Notes: generated by a model not told the origin, from the sequence alone. DNA of 64,000 nt from Dickeya fangzhongdai (GCF_002812485.1 NZ_CP025003.1:434001-498000), one strand, 5' to 3'; shown: positions 46,701 through 56,459, counted from the first letter of the stretch. Made by a program: numbers and translations.

Positions 46701-47546
46701 ATGTTGCCGATTGAGCGTCAACAGCGCATTGTCGAGCAATTAACCGTGCATGGTCGTGTATTGGTTTCAGAGCTGGTGAGGTTATGCCAGGTGTCGCAGG
46801 AAACCATCCGGCGGGATTTATCGCTGCTGGAAAAGAAAGGCGTGTTATTACGCAGTCACGGCGGCGCGGTTATCGCGCAGCGCAGCCAGGGAAATATTCC
46901 GAATATAACAAGCGGCCACAGTGAACAGGAAGCCACATTTCGTCAGCGCATGAATGAAAATGTGTCGCAGAAAATGCAAATGGCTAAACGTGCGCTGGAT
47001 TTTATCAGCCCCGGCGATTGTATTTTACTGGACAGCAGCACCACCTGTTGGTTTCTGGCGCGGCAATTACCAGATATTGAATTAACGGTATTAACCAATT
47101 CATTGCGTACGGTGCAAACGCTGGCGCCGAAAGGCAATATTCGCACCATTTGTCTGGGCGGGGAATATTCCGATCGCTATGAAGATTTTAGCGGCGTGGT
47201 GGCGGAACAGCCGTTAAAGGAGTTTTTAATTAATAAGATTTTCTTTTCCTGTAGCAGTCTGGGCAATGACGGTTATTTACGCGAGGGAAATGAAAATAGC
47301 GCCCATTTAAAACAACAAATGCTGCTGGCGTCGGAAAGAAAATATTTATTAATGGACGCCAGTAAATTTTCTCATCCGTCATTCGCCCGTATTTGTCATT
47401 ACCGCGATGTGGATTTTCTGATTACCGACAGTTTGAAAGATAAAGCGCTTCAACAGGAACTGGCATGGAATGGCGTCAATATTATCGATTGCTCGCAACG
47501 GCCGTCCGCCATGCAGTTAATTAATAACTCGATCGGAGAAGCATAA
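46701..47546 (+). CDS. DeoR-family regulator of the sugar operon
   Basis: 281 residues from MLPIERQQRIVEQLTVHGRV, after CAGGAGGTCGCC. HTH at about 5-57 (LVRLCQVSQETIRRDLSLLE), then a DeoR sugar-phosphate sensor domain (CILLDSSTTCWFLARQLPDI, ICLGGEYSDRYEDFSG). Such proteins are usually repressors released by a phosphorylated sugar, here probably an operon intermediate. The stop shares one base with the ATG of the next gene. Confidence 0.9.
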   Translation: MLPIERQQRIVEQLTVHGRVLVSELVRLCQVSQETIRRDLSLLEKKGVLLRSHGGAVIAQRSQGNIPNITSGHSEQEATFRQRMNENVSQKMQMAKRALDFISPGDCILLDSSTTCWFLARQLPDIELTVLTNSLRTVQTLAPKGNIRTICLGGEYSDRYEDFSGVVAEQPLKEFLINKIFFSCSSLGNDGYLREGNENSAHLKQQMLLASERKYLLMDASKFSHPSFARICHYRDVDFLITDSLKDKALQQELAWNGVNIIDCSQRPSAMQLINNSIGEA

Positions 47547-48526
47547 TGAAAAGAACCTTACTCGCCTGTACCCTGCTGGCGCTGTTCGCCGCTTCTGCCC
47601 ACGCCGCCGATAAGCTGCGCATGGGGGTGGTGGTGAAAATCGGCGGCATTCCGTGGTTCAACGCCATGGAAGCCGGCATCAAGAGCGAAGCGGCCAAACG
47701 CGGCATCGATGCCTGGCAGGTGGGGCCGACCTCGGCGGACCCGGCGCTTCAGGTGCGCGCCATCGAAGATCTGATCGCCCAGAAGGTGGATATCATCGGC
47801 GTGGTGCCGAACGACCCGAAGGTGCTGGAACCGGTGCTGAAACGCGCGCAGGAAGCGGGCATCAAGGTGCTGGTGCATGAGTCGCCGGGGCAGCAATACG
47901 CCGATTGGGATTTTGAACTGGTGGACGCCAAAACCCACGGCGAGAACCACATGAAAGCGCTGGCGGACTGCATGAAAGGCGAGGGCAAATACGCCGCTTA
48001 CGTCGGCAGCCTGACGGTGCCGCTGCACAACGCCTGGGTTGATTCCGCCGTGGCGTGGCAGAAAGCCCATTACCCGAAGATGCAACTGGTGGCGGACAAG
48101 TTCGGCGTCGGCGAATCGCTGGATGACTCCATCCGCACCACCAACGAACTGATGTCCAAATACCCCGACCTGAAAGGCATCATCGCCTTTGGTTCACAGG
48201 GGCCGATCGGCGCCGGGCGGGCGGTGATGGCGCGCAACAAGATTGACCAGATCTGCGTTATCGGTTCGTTCAGCCCCGGTCAGGGCCAGTCGCTGGTCAA
48301 CCGCGGCGCCATCAAGGGCGGCTATATCTGGAACCCGATGACGGCGGGCGAGGTATTCGTGCGGCTGGCGGACATGATCCAGAAGAAGGAAGCCATCACC
48401 GACGGCATGACCATCGACGGCCTGGGCAAGGTGAAGGTGGATAGCCAGACCCACACCATCCTCGGCAACACCACCGAGAGCCTGGATAAAACCAACCTGC
48501 CGAAACTGGTCAAAATGGGGCTGTAA
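47546..48526 (+). CDS. Periplasmic sugar-binding protein
   Basis: 326 residues with a signal peptide (1-20, cleavage after SAHA). The type I periplasmic-binding fold of the RbsB/LsrB group is clear: GVVVKIGGIPWFNAMEAGIK, VDIIGVVPNDPKVLEPVLKR, GIIAFGSQGPIGAGRAV. It should bind a pentose or hexose for the ABC importer encoded next. Confidence 0.92.
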   Translation: MKRTLLACTLLALFAASAHAADKLRMGVVVKIGGIPWFNAMEAGIKSEAAKRGIDAWQVGPTSADPALQVRAIEDLIAQKVDIIGVVPNDPKVLEPVLKRAQEAGIKVLVHESPGQQYADWDFELVDAKTHGENHMKALADCMKGEGKYAAYVGSLTVPLHNAWVDSAVAWQKAHYPKMQLVADKFGVGESLDDSIRTTNELMSKYPDLKGIIAFGSQGPIGAGRAVMARNKIDQICVIGSFSPGQGQSLVNRGAIKGGYIWNPMTAGEVFVRLADMIQKKEAITDGMTIDGLGKVKVDSQTHTILGNTTESLDKTNLPKLVKMGL

Positions 48527-48529
48527 GCG

Positions 48530-50035
48530 ATGAACACGGCCGAACCACAGACGCTGATTGCGCTGGATAACCTGTCGAAGACCTTTGGCGGCAACCGGGC
48601 GCTGAGCGATATCTCGCTGTCGCTGATGGCGGGAGAAGTGCACTGTCTGGCCGGCACCAACGGCTGTGGCAAAAGTACCTTGATCAAGGTGATCGCCGGG
48701 GTGCATGCCCCAGACAGCGGCAGCCGTATCCGGCTGGGGGAGGGCGACACGATCGCCCGTCTCACCGCCCGGCAGGCGCGCGATTTTGGCGTTCAGGTGA
48801 TCTATCAGGATCTGTCGCTGTTTCCTAACCTGAGCGTGGCGGAGAATATCGCCTTCGAGCACAACCTGAACGGGCTGTTCGGCTGGTATAGCGCCCGCCG
48901 GGTACGGGACACCGCGCAGCGCATCATCAGCGAGTTGCAGTTTGACTTGCAACTGGATGCAAAGGTAGCGGCGCTGTCCATTGCGCAGCGTCAGCAGGTG
49001 GCGATCTGCCGGGCGTTGGTAGCGGACGCGCGGCTGGTGATCATGGACGAGCCGACCGCCTCGCTCACCCGCACCGAAGTTAATCAACTGCTGCGCACCG
49101 TGCGTTACCTGAAGGACAAAAACATCTGCGTGGTGTTCGTCAGCCACCGGCTGGACGAGGTGCTGGAGATATCCGATCGGGTGACGGTGATCCGCGATGG
49201 TCGCAAGGTCGGCACCTGGCCTGCCAGCGAGATGGACGGCGCCCGGCTGACCGAACTGATGACCGGCCTGAAGCTCGACTACCAACTGAAAACGCCCACC
49301 GGCGATCCGGATCGCGTGTTGCTGGAGGTGGAACGGCTGAGCCGCGCCGGGCAGTACCACGATGTCAGTTTCCGGCTGCATCAGGGCGAAGTGCTGGGGC
49401 TGTGCGGCCTGCTTGGCTCCGGGCGCACCGAACTGGCGCTGTCGCTGTTCGGTATGACCCAACCCGACGGCGGCAAAATCTGGCTCGACAGCAAACCGGT
49501 ACGCTTTCGCAACCATGAAGACGCCATCAAATCCGGTATCGGCTATGTATCGGAAGACCGACTAACGCTGGGGCTGATCCAACAGCAGTCGGTGGCGGAC
49601 AACATGGTGCTGACCATCCTCGATCAACTGCGCAACCGCTTCCACCTGATTGACGAATACCGCAAGAACACGCTGATCCTGCGTTGGATCCAGCAACTGG
49701 GCGTGCGGGTGGCGGATCCGGATCAGGCGATCTCCACGCTGTCCGGCGGCAACCAACAGAAGATCGTGCTGGCGAAATGGGTACTGACCCAACCGCGGAT
49801 CCTGATCCTCGACTCGCCTACCGTCGGGGTGGACGTGGGCGCCAAGGCCAGCATCTATCAGTTGATCCACCAACTGGCCCGCGAGGGGCTGGCCATCATC
49901 CTGATTTCCGATGAAGTGCCGGAGGTCTACTACAACTGCGACCGGGTACTGCATTTTCAGGACGGCACTATCCACGCCGAATACCGGCCGCACGACATCG
50001 CGCAGCAGCAACTGGCGGAGGTGATCAATGCCTGA
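48530..50035 (+). CDS. Sugar ABC transporter ATPase (two nucleotide-binding domains)
   Basis: 501 residues with two ABC domains, the RbsA/AlsA type. N-terminal half: Walker A GTNGCGKST, signature LSIAQRQQVAICRAL (degenerate), Walker B RLVIMDEPTASLT. C-terminal half: degenerate Walker A GLLGSGRTE, signature LSGGNQQKIVLAKW, Walker B ILILDSPTVGVDVG. It powers import through the two permeases. Overlaps the next gene by 8 bases. Confidence 0.95.
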   Translation: MNTAEPQTLIALDNLSKTFGGNRALSDISLSLMAGEVHCLAGTNGCGKSTLIKVIAGVHAPDSGSRIRLGEGDTIARLTARQARDFGVQVIYQDLSLFPNLSVAENIAFEHNLNGLFGWYSARRVRDTAQRIISELQFDLQLDAKVAALSIAQRQQVAICRALVADARLVIMDEPTASLTRTEVNQLLRTVRYLKDKNICVVFVSHRLDEVLEISDRVTVIRDGRKVGTWPASEMDGARLTELMTGLKLDYQLKTPTGDPDRVLLEVERLSRAGQYHDVSFRLHQGEVLGLCGLLGSGRTELALSLFGMTQPDGGKIWLDSKPVRFRNHEDAIKSGIGYVSEDRLTLGLIQQQSVADNMVLTILDQLRNRFHLIDEYRKNTLILRWIQQLGVRVADPDQAISTLSGGNQQKIVLAKWVLTQPRILILDSPTVGVDVGAKASIYQLIHQLAREGLAIILISDEVPEVYYNCDRVLHFQDGTIHAEYRPHDIAQQQLAEVINA

Positions 50036-51017
50036 CGTATCCTGGTTGAAACCGCAGTCGAGTCAGGGCTGGCTGGCCTGGGTGCTGTTGTGTTTCGTGG
50101 TGTTTTTCTCGCTCGCCAGCGACCAGTTCCTGACGTTGCAGAATCTGCTCGACCTGGCGGATACCTACGCCGTCACCGGTATTTTCGCGCTGGGGCTGTT
50201 CGTGGTGCTGGTGACCGGCGGCATCGACATTTCGTTCGCGGCGGTGGCCTCGGTGACGCAGTACCTGATCGCCTCGCTGTTCGTACGCGCCGGCATCGAC
50301 AATCCGCTGCTCGGCATCGGGCTGGCGGTGCTGTGCGGCGCGCTGTTCGGCATGATCAACGCGGTGCTGATCTATTCGCTGCGCATCGTGTCGATCATCA
50401 TCACTATCAGTATGCAGTCGCTGCTGTTCGGGCTGCTGATGTGGCTCACCAACGGCCACAGCCTGTATAGCCTGCCGGAGTGGTGGGTGACATTGCGTAG
50501 CGTGCTGCCGTTTAGCGTCAATGGTCAGAGTTATCAGCTTGGCCTGCCGCTGACGCTGATGCTGGCGATCGCGCTGTTCACCTGGATCCTGCTCAACAAA
50601 ACCCACCTTGGCCGCCAGCTGTACGCCACCGGCGGCGATCAGGAGTCGGCGCGGCGCATCGGCATTCGCGTCGGGCTGATCCACCTGCTGGCTTACGGCT
50701 ATCTCGGCGTGATGGCGGCGGTTGGCGGGCTGGTGCAGGTCTACCGCGTCGGCGAAGTGGTGCCGAACGCGCTGGTGGGCGGCGAACTGGATGTGCTGGC
50801 CGCCACCGTGCTGGGCGGCGCCAGCCTGATGGGCGGCAAAGGCACCGTCACCGGTACGCTGATGGGCGTATTTCTGATCGCCATCCTCAAAAACGGCCTC
50901 AACCTGATTGGCGTCTCCAGCTACTTCATGAACATCGTCATCGGCGCGGTGATCATGCTGGCGATAACCGTTACCCACTACAAGAAACGGAAGGAAACCG
51001 ATGTCAGTTTTACCTGA
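50028..51017 (+). CDS. Sugar ABC permease 1
   Basis: 329 residues, about ten membrane segments, BPD_transp_2 family (RbsC-like), with LVTGGIDISFAAVASVTQYL and GTVTGTLMGVFLIAILKNGL. GGAGGTGATCA before the ATG lies inside the ATPase gene. Overlaps permease 2 by 17 bases. Two different permeases replace the homodimer of the ribose system. Confidence 0.93.
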   Translation: MPDVSWLKPQSSQGWLAWVLLCFVVFFSLASDQFLTLQNLLDLADTYAVTGIFALGLFVVLVTGGIDISFAAVASVTQYLIASLFVRAGIDNPLLGIGLAVLCGALFGMINAVLIYSLRIVSIIITISMQSLLFGLLMWLTNGHSLYSLPEWWVTLRSVLPFSVNGQSYQLGLPLTLMLAIALFTWILLNKTHLGRQLYATGGDQESARRIGIRVGLIHLLAYGYLGVMAAVGGLVQVYRVGEVVPNALVGGELDVLAATVLGGASLMGGKGTVTGTLMGVFLIAILKNGLNLIGVSSYFMNIVIGAVIMLAITVTHYKKRKETDVSFT

Positions 51018-52101
51018 ACGACAGGCGTATTCCGCCATGAACCCCGTTACCCGGTTACGCGCCGCTGTCCGTCTGGCGGGCGGCGCGCATCCCGGTCTGT
51101 TGCTGCTGATCGCCATCGCTGTCGCCGCCTTTACGCTGGCGCTGCCGGGGCGCTTTTTCACCGGCTCGACCTTCATGAGCATGGCGTTCCAGTTGCCGGA
51201 ACTGGGGCTGTTCACGCTGGCGATGTTCGTCGCCATCCTGAGCGGCGGCCTGAATCTGTGCATCATCGCCACCGCCAACCTTACCAGCCTGTTTATCGCC
51301 TGGGTGCTGCTGAATTATCTGCCGTCCGGCGCAGGCACCGCGCTGCAACTGCTGTGGCTCGGCATCGGCGTGCTGGGGGCGGTGGCGATTGCGGTGCTGA
51401 TCGGCGGCGTCACCGGGTTGATGGTGACCAAAGTGGGCGCGCACCCGATTCTGGTGACGCTCGCCACCATGATGACGGTCAACGGCATCGGCATCTGGCT
51501 GACGCGCGGCGCGGCGGTGAGCGGTATGCCGGAGGTGGTGCGCACGCTCGGTTCCGGCACCCTGCTCGGCGTGCCGCTGCCGCTCTACCTGTTTCTGCTG
51601 GCGGCCGCGGCGATGGCGCTGTTCCTCGGCAAAACCCGCGCCGGCAAGTGCATCTATATGGGCGGCAGCAACATCAACGCCACCTGGTTCAGCGGCATCA
51701 ACACCCACCGCATGCTGGTGCTGGTGTACGTCATCTCCAGCTTGCTGTGCGTGCTGGCCGGGCTGGTGATGATGGCGCGCTTTAACTCGGCGCGCATCGG
51801 CTACGGCGATTCCTACCTGCTGCTGACGGTGCTGGCGATCATTCTCGGCGGCGCTGACCCCAACGGCGGTTTCGGCCGCGTCACCGGCGTGGTGCTGGCG
51901 CTGGTGGCGCTACAGATCCTCTCCACCGGTTTCAACCTGCTGAACATCAGCCAGCACTTCAGCCTGGCGATGTGGGGCGCGGTGCTGATCGTGGTGCTGT
52001 CGCTCAAGTTCTTCAAAAACCAGTACATCCATTACCGGGCCGTGCGCCGCAGCGTGCGGCTGGCCCGCCAGTCACCGTTAAACGATAAAAAGGACGTCTG
52101 A
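51001..52101 (+). CDS. Sugar ABC permease 2
   Basis: 366 residues, same family as permease 1 (AILSGGLNLCIIATANLTSL, GRVTGVVLALVALQILSTGF). GGAAGGAAACCG precedes the ATG. A second in-frame ATG (51037, MNPVTRLRAAVRLAGG) is possible. Its stop shares a base with the ATG of the epimerase gene. Forms the heterodimeric channel. Confidence 0.92.
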   Translation: MSVLPERQAYSAMNPVTRLRAAVRLAGGAHPGLLLLIAIAVAAFTLALPGRFFTGSTFMSMAFQLPELGLFTLAMFVAILSGGLNLCIIATANLTSLFIAWVLLNYLPSGAGTALQLLWLGIGVLGAVAIAVLIGGVTGLMVTKVGAHPILVTLATMMTVNGIGIWLTRGAAVSGMPEVVRTLGSGTLLGVPLPLYLFLLAAAAMALFLGKTRAGKCIYMGGSNINATWFSGINTHRMLVLVYVISSLLCVLAGLVMMARFNSARIGYGDSYLLLTVLAIILGGADPNGGFGRVTGVVLALVALQILSTGFNLLNISQHFSLAMWGAVLIVVLSLKFFKNQYIHYRAVRRSVRLARQSPLNDKKDV

Positions 52102-52793
52102 TGCGTACTCAACTCTCCCCCTCGCTGATGTGCATGAATCTCATGGAGATTAAGCAGCAACTGGCGGTGCTGGACACCCGGGCCGATTTTCTGCACGTGG
52201 ACATCATGGATGGGCACTACGTCAAGAACATCACCCTGTCGCCGTTTTTCATCGAGCAGATTCGGCCGTTTACCCGCGTGGCTATCGACGTGCATCTGAT
52301 GGTGGAAGCGCCGACCGATTTTATCGACGCGGTGGCGAAGGCCGGGGCGGACGTCATCTGCCCGCACGCCGAAACCATCAACCGCGACGCGTTCCGGGTC
52401 ATCAACCAGATCCGCGCGCTGAATCGCCGGGTCGGCGTGGTGCTCAACCCGGCGACGCCGGTGTCGTTCATTCGTCACTACATTCACCTGCTGGACAAGA
52501 TCACGGTGATGACGGTGGATCCTGGTTACGCCGGCCAGCCGTTTATTCCGGAAATGGTGAACAAGATCGCGGAACTGCGCGATCTGAAAGCGCGGCACGG
52601 CCACCGCTATCTAATCGAGGTGGACGGCTCCTGCAACCAGCGCACTTACGGCACGCTGCTGGCGGCGGGCGCCGAGGTGCTGATCGTCGGCACCTCCGGT
52701 CTGTTCGGCCTGCACGATCGGCTGGAGCAGGCGTGGGACCTGATGCAAAGGCACATCGCGCAGGCGAAGGGCGCGCTAAGCGAGTCCGCGTGA
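52101..52793 (+). CDS. AlsE-like hexulose-6-phosphate 3-epimerase
   Basis: 230 residues of the ribulose-phosphate epimerase family. LSPSLMCMNLMEIKQQL, HVDIMDGHYVKNITLSPFF, ITVMTVDPGYAGQPFIPEM and EVDGSCNQRTYGTLLAAGAE are close to E. coli AlsE, D-allulose-6-phosphate 3-epimerase, rather than Rpe. It would make fructose 6-phosphate from allulose 6-phosphate. Metal-binding His and Asp residues are present. Confidence 0.88.
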   Translation: MRTQLSPSLMCMNLMEIKQQLAVLDTRADFLHVDIMDGHYVKNITLSPFFIEQIRPFTRVAIDVHLMVEAPTDFIDAVAKAGADVICPHAETINRDAFRVINQIRALNRRVGVVLNPATPVSFIRHYIHLLDKITVMTVDPGYAGQPFIPEMVNKIAELRDLKARHGHRYLIEVDGSCNQRTYGTLLAAGAEVLIVGTSGLFGLHDRLEQAWDLMQRHIAQAKGALSESA

Positions 52794-53686
52794 TGACCGG
52801 CTGGTTGGGGGTGGATATCGGCGGCACCAGCACCCGGTTGCTGGTGATGGACGCGCAGCGTCGCTGGTCAGGGTTTCACAAAGTGCCTACCGCCAGCTGG
52901 GCGCGTCAGCCGGACGCGCTCGGCGCGCTGGCCGGGGTGCTGCGTCCGGCGCTGGCGGCGGCTGAATGCGCCATCGGCGGCGTAATGCTGGGGCTGCCGG
53001 GTATCCTCAGCCACGACCGCCAGCAGGTGGTGTCGCTGCCGTTTATCCCCGCGCTGGATGATCAACCGGTGGCGCGCCAACTGGCGGAGCGGGTGGGCGT
53101 GCCGGTGGCGATGGACAAAGACGTCAACCACCTGATGCTGTGGGATCTGCTGCAACTGGAACGCCTGCCGCAGCATGCGGTGGGGGTGTACCTCGGCACC
53201 GGCATGGGCAACAGCCTGTGGCTCAACGGCCAGTTTTACCACGGCCGGCACGGCGGTTCCGGCGAACTGGGGCACATTCCGTGGCCGGACAATCCGCTGG
53301 CCTGCCCGTGCGGCAACGAAGGCTGCGTAGAGACTATCGCCAGCGGTCACTGGCTGAGTCAGTGGGCGCAGGCGCACTGCCCGGAACTGCCGCTTTCAGC
53401 GCTGTTTTCAGCGCAGCGTGACCACCCGGATCTGCGCGCGTTCATCGACCGGCTGGCGAAAACCATCGCGGCGGAAATGAATATTCTGGACCCGGAATAC
53501 CTGATTCTGGGCGGCGGGGTGCTGGCGATGGCGGACTTCCCGCTCGAACAGCTTCAGTCGCTGCTGGTGCGCCATCTGCGCCCGCCGGTGACCCGGCGCG
53601 GGCTGAAACTGGTCGTCAGCGCCGCCACCGATCACACCGGATGCCGCGGCGCCTGTCTGGCGGCGGAACGTTATTTCGGGAGATAA
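52793..53686 (+). CDS. ROK-family sugar kinase (AlsK-like)
   Basis: 297 residues from MTGWLGVDIGGTSTRLLVMD. ATP motif DIGGTSTR, ROK zinc motif CPCGNEGCVE and GGSGELGHIPW are present, with the catalytic Asp in AMDKDVNHL. It starts on the stop of the epimerase gene. In the E. coli allose pathway AlsK phosphorylates D-allose. The substrate here could be allose or allulose. Confidence 0.88.
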   Translation: MTGWLGVDIGGTSTRLLVMDAQRRWSGFHKVPTASWARQPDALGALAGVLRPALAAAECAIGGVMLGLPGILSHDRQQVVSLPFIPALDDQPVARQLAERVGVPVAMDKDVNHLMLWDLLQLERLPQHAVGVYLGTGMGNSLWLNGQFYHGRHGGSGELGHIPWPDNPLACPCGNEGCVETIASGHWLSQWAQAHCPELPLSALFSAQRDHPDLRAFIDRLAKTIAAEMNILDPEYLILGGGVLAMADFPLEQLQSLLVRHLRPPVTRRGLKLVVSAATDHTGCRGACLAAERYFGR

Positions 53687-53724
53687 CGTGATGTGGGGCG
53701 ATGACATATTTGGGGAGAGCAGGT

Positions 53725-54738
53725 ATGAAAGGTAAGGTGTGCGTGTTTGGCTCGTTCAATCTGGATATCGTCTCGCACATGCAGCGCTTTCCGGCGCCCG
53801 GCGAGTCGTTGATTGCCCAGCACAGTATGATGGGGCCGGGCGGCAAGGGCGCCAATCAGGCGATGGCGGCGATGCGGGCCGGGGCGCGGGTGCACTATAT
53901 CGGCAAGGTCGGGCGGGATGATTTCGGCTCCTACGCCCGTCGCCATCTGGAACACAGCGGTTTTGACGCCATCACCCTGTTCACCTGCAAGGAAAAACCG
54001 ACCGGCAACGCGCTGATTTATGTGGCGGGCGACGACGCCGAGAACATGATTTCGGTCTACCCCGGCGCCAATCTCACCGTCACCGCCGTCGAAGTCGCCC
54101 GCTGTCGGCCGACGGTGGCGGCGGCAGACATCCTTTTGATGCAACTGGAAAATAATCTGAGCGCCATTCAGCGCATGATGGACACCGCCCGCGAGGCGGG
54201 CACCTACGTCATCGTCAACCCGGCGCCGTGGCAGAAGGTCAGCAACGCTTTTCTGCGTCACGTCGATCTGCTCACCCCCAACAGCACCGAAGTAGCTCAG
54301 CTCACCGGCGTCGCCGTCAGTGACTGGGACAGCGCCCAACGCGCCGCCGAGGTGCTACACGACAAGGGCGTGGCGAAATTGCTGATTACGCTGGGCACGC
54401 AGGGCGCGCTGCTGTCCACCGGCGACAGTCTGGCGCGTATTCCGGTATTCCCGGCGCAACCGAAAGACACCACCGGCGCGGGCGATGCCTTCAACGGCGC
54501 GCTGGCGGCCCGGCTGGCGGCGGGGGAAGCGCTGGCCGAGGCGGCGCTGTTCGCCTCCGCCTACGCGGCGGTGTGCGTTGAACGGGAAGGCGCAGCCAAC
54601 GCCATGCCGCTCTACGCCGATGCGCTGGCGCGCCTGCAAGCCTGGCCGGCGCTGGCAATCGAGTGGCTGCGCGGCGGAGCGACCGCGTCGGATAGCGTTA
54701 TTGCTGATACAGAAAACGACACAGCTGAAACGCCATAA
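53725..54738 (+). CDS. PfkB-family (ribokinase-like) sugar kinase
   Basis: 337 residues from MKGKVCVFGSFNLDIVSHMQ, preceded by GAGAGCAGGT. The PfkB signatures are GPGGKGANQAMAAMRAGA and DTTGAGDAFNGALAAR, the latter with the catalytic Asp. It is the last gene of the operon, giving it a second kinase. It overlaps the convergent LysE-type gene by 41 bases at the 3' end. Confidence 0.9.
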   Translation: MKGKVCVFGSFNLDIVSHMQRFPAPGESLIAQHSMMGPGGKGANQAMAAMRAGARVHYIGKVGRDDFGSYARRHLEHSGFDAITLFTCKEKPTGNALIYVAGDDAENMISVYPGANLTVTAVEVARCRPTVAAADILLMQLENNLSAIQRMMDTAREAGTYVIVNPAPWQKVSNAFLRHVDLLTPNSTEVAQLTGVAVSDWDSAQRAAEVLHDKGVAKLLITLGTQGALLSTGDSLARIPVFPAQPKDTTGAGDAFNGALAARLAAGEALAEAALFASAYAAVCVEREGAANAMPLYADALARLQAWPALAIEWLRGGATASDSVIADTENDTAETP

Positions 54739-55324
54739 AAATCATGTAGCAGCCGATCAGGCTATCGATGATGCGCCAGGTTAGCGGGTTGGCGAAATAG
54801 CGCGAGCAGGCGGCGGCTGTGTAGCCGATGGTGTAGAACCAGATCAACGACGCGCTGATGGAGCCGGCCAGATAAAACAGTTTCAGGTCGGGGGCGATGC
54901 CGGAGGAAATGCCGCCGATGATTGCCACCGTGTCCAGATAGACATGCGGATTCAGCAGGCTGACCGCCAGACAGGCGCCGATCACCGTGCGCCGGCGGCG
55001 CAGGCCGTCGCCCTGCGTGGTGAGCGTCAGCTGATTGTTGCCGCGCCAGGCGCTTTTCAGCGCGTTATAACCGTACCACAGCAGAAACAGCACCCCGGCC
55101 AGCGTCAGCGCGGTGATCGCCGGTTTGCTGTCGTTGATGATTTTGCCAAGACCCAGCACGCCGAGCGTCATCAGCGCCATATCGCATAAAAAGCACACCG
55201 AACTGACCCAGAACACGTGCTCCCGGCGCATCCCCTGACGCAACACGAACGAATTCTGCGCGCCGATCGCGACGATCAAACCGGCACTGGTCATAAAACC
55301 GGTGATAAAAACAGGCATTGGCAT
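54698..55324 (-). CDS. LysE-family amino acid exporter
   Basis: 208 residues with about six membrane segments; VAIGAQNSFVLRQGM and SLLNPHVYLDTVAIIGGIS are typical of LysE/ArgO exporters. Probably exports a basic amino acid such as arginine or lysine. Its last 41 bases overlap the end of the convergent PfkB kinase gene. No terminator is visible between the two. Confidence 0.9.
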   Translation of the reverse strand: MPMPVFITGFMTSAGLIVAIGAQNSFVLRQGMRREHVFWVSSVCFLCDMALMTLGVLGLGKIINDSKPAITALTLAGVLFLLWYGYNALKSAWRGNNQLTLTTQGDGLRRRRTVIGACLAVSLLNPHVYLDTVAIIGGISSGIAPDLKLFYLAGSISASLIWFYTIGYTAAACSRYFANPLTWRIIDSLIGCYMIFMAFQLCRFLYQQ

Positions 55325-55469
55325 GGTTTCTCTTTAATCCCGAATGAATCAATAACGTGAGGAATGAGGCCGGGGCGGGCATTATTCCCCGCGTCCGGCG
55401 CTCGGCGTGCATCATTGATAAATTACGGCGCTAAGGCCAATGAATAGATTTAATCGGCAATCAGGCAGG

Positions 55470-56246
55470 CTAATGCTTTAAAAAGATATTATCCCGATGG
55501 TGCTGAATATGTGCGAGCTTCGGCGCATGTTTCTCTTCGTTGGGGAGATGCAGCGGCTTGCCTTCATATTGTTCGAACTGGCTTTGAATAATATCGCTTT
55601 TCAATACCTTGATACGCGGCGAGATCAATAACTCCAGATGATCGTTAAACCCGATCAACCCTTGGTCAAAGGCTTTGTCGTGCAGTGCGGACAGGCAGAG
55701 CCCATTGCTGGGGTCCAGACGATGTTCGGCGATGTCTTTCCACGGGCGAATATGACTGGCAATCAATAAGATCGGTTCTTCCAGCCCGGTAATACAGCAG
55801 CGTTCGTTGTACGCATTCAACACCCGCTTGCGAAACTGTTGCTGGCCGACGCGTACTTTGGTGGCGGTCAGGCGCTCGTGGCCGTAATAATCGGGCGCAT
55901 CTTCTTCCTGCGCTTGCGGCAGTGTTTCATCCGGTGCCGTCAGCGCGGCGATCGCTTGCTGGCATTGCTGGTCGAAAGCTTCCGGGTCTTGCTCCAATTC
56001 CTGCCAGAGTTCCCGGTCGGCTTTGGAAGCCTGGCTTAATCCGGTACGCCCAGAGTTGATGATTACCGGGTCCAGACTGGCGATATTCACCAGCTTCATC
56101 GCTAACGCGGAAGGGGTTCTGCCAATCAGCTTGGCGTAGTGGATAATCTCGGGATTGCGGGAGTGGAGCTTGCCGAACGGTAATTGGCTGTACAACGTAA
56201 ACGCAACCAATAATTGGTCACGCGTCCAGAGCGTGGAGGCTGCCAT
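55470..56246 (-). CDS. HNH endonuclease-domain protein
   Basis: 258 residues. C-terminal HNH_2-type domain: NAYNERCCITGLEEPILLIA, SHIRPWKDIAEHRLDPSNGL, CLSALHDKAFDQGLI; the SHIRPW His and LHDKAFD His are the expected metal/catalytic positions. The N-terminal 100 residues (WTRDQLLVAFTLYSQLPFGK) are a DNA-recognition-like helical domain often found with such nucleases. It may be a solitary restriction or defence nuclease. Confidence 0.82.
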   Translation of the reverse strand: MAASTLWTRDQLLVAFTLYSQLPFGKLHSRNPEIIHYAKLIGRTPSALAMKLVNIASLDPVIINSGRTGLSQASKADRELWQELEQDPEAFDQQCQQAIAALTAPDETLPQAQEEDAPDYYGHERLTATKVRVGQQQFRKRVLNAYNERCCITGLEEPILLIASHIRPWKDIAEHRLDPSNGLCLSALHDKAFDQGLIGFNDHLELLISPRIKVLKSDIIQSQFEQYEGKPLHLPNEEKHAPKLAHIQHHRDNIFLKH

Positions 56247-56459
56247 GCGTTTTCCTGCGAGTTAGCGTATCGCGTTAATCGATGCGTTAACTATGCCAGG
56301 CGAGGTCGGAAAAATCATGCGCTTCGTCAACGAGATGAAGCACGAATTGCCGGGCGCATCAATTGCACCCTCCAGCTAAACCCAGTAGGGTAACGGGTAC
56401 GAAAAACGTGCGGCGGCGGCCTGCCGCGCACTCCACGCCTTTCATCTTCGGACATTATT

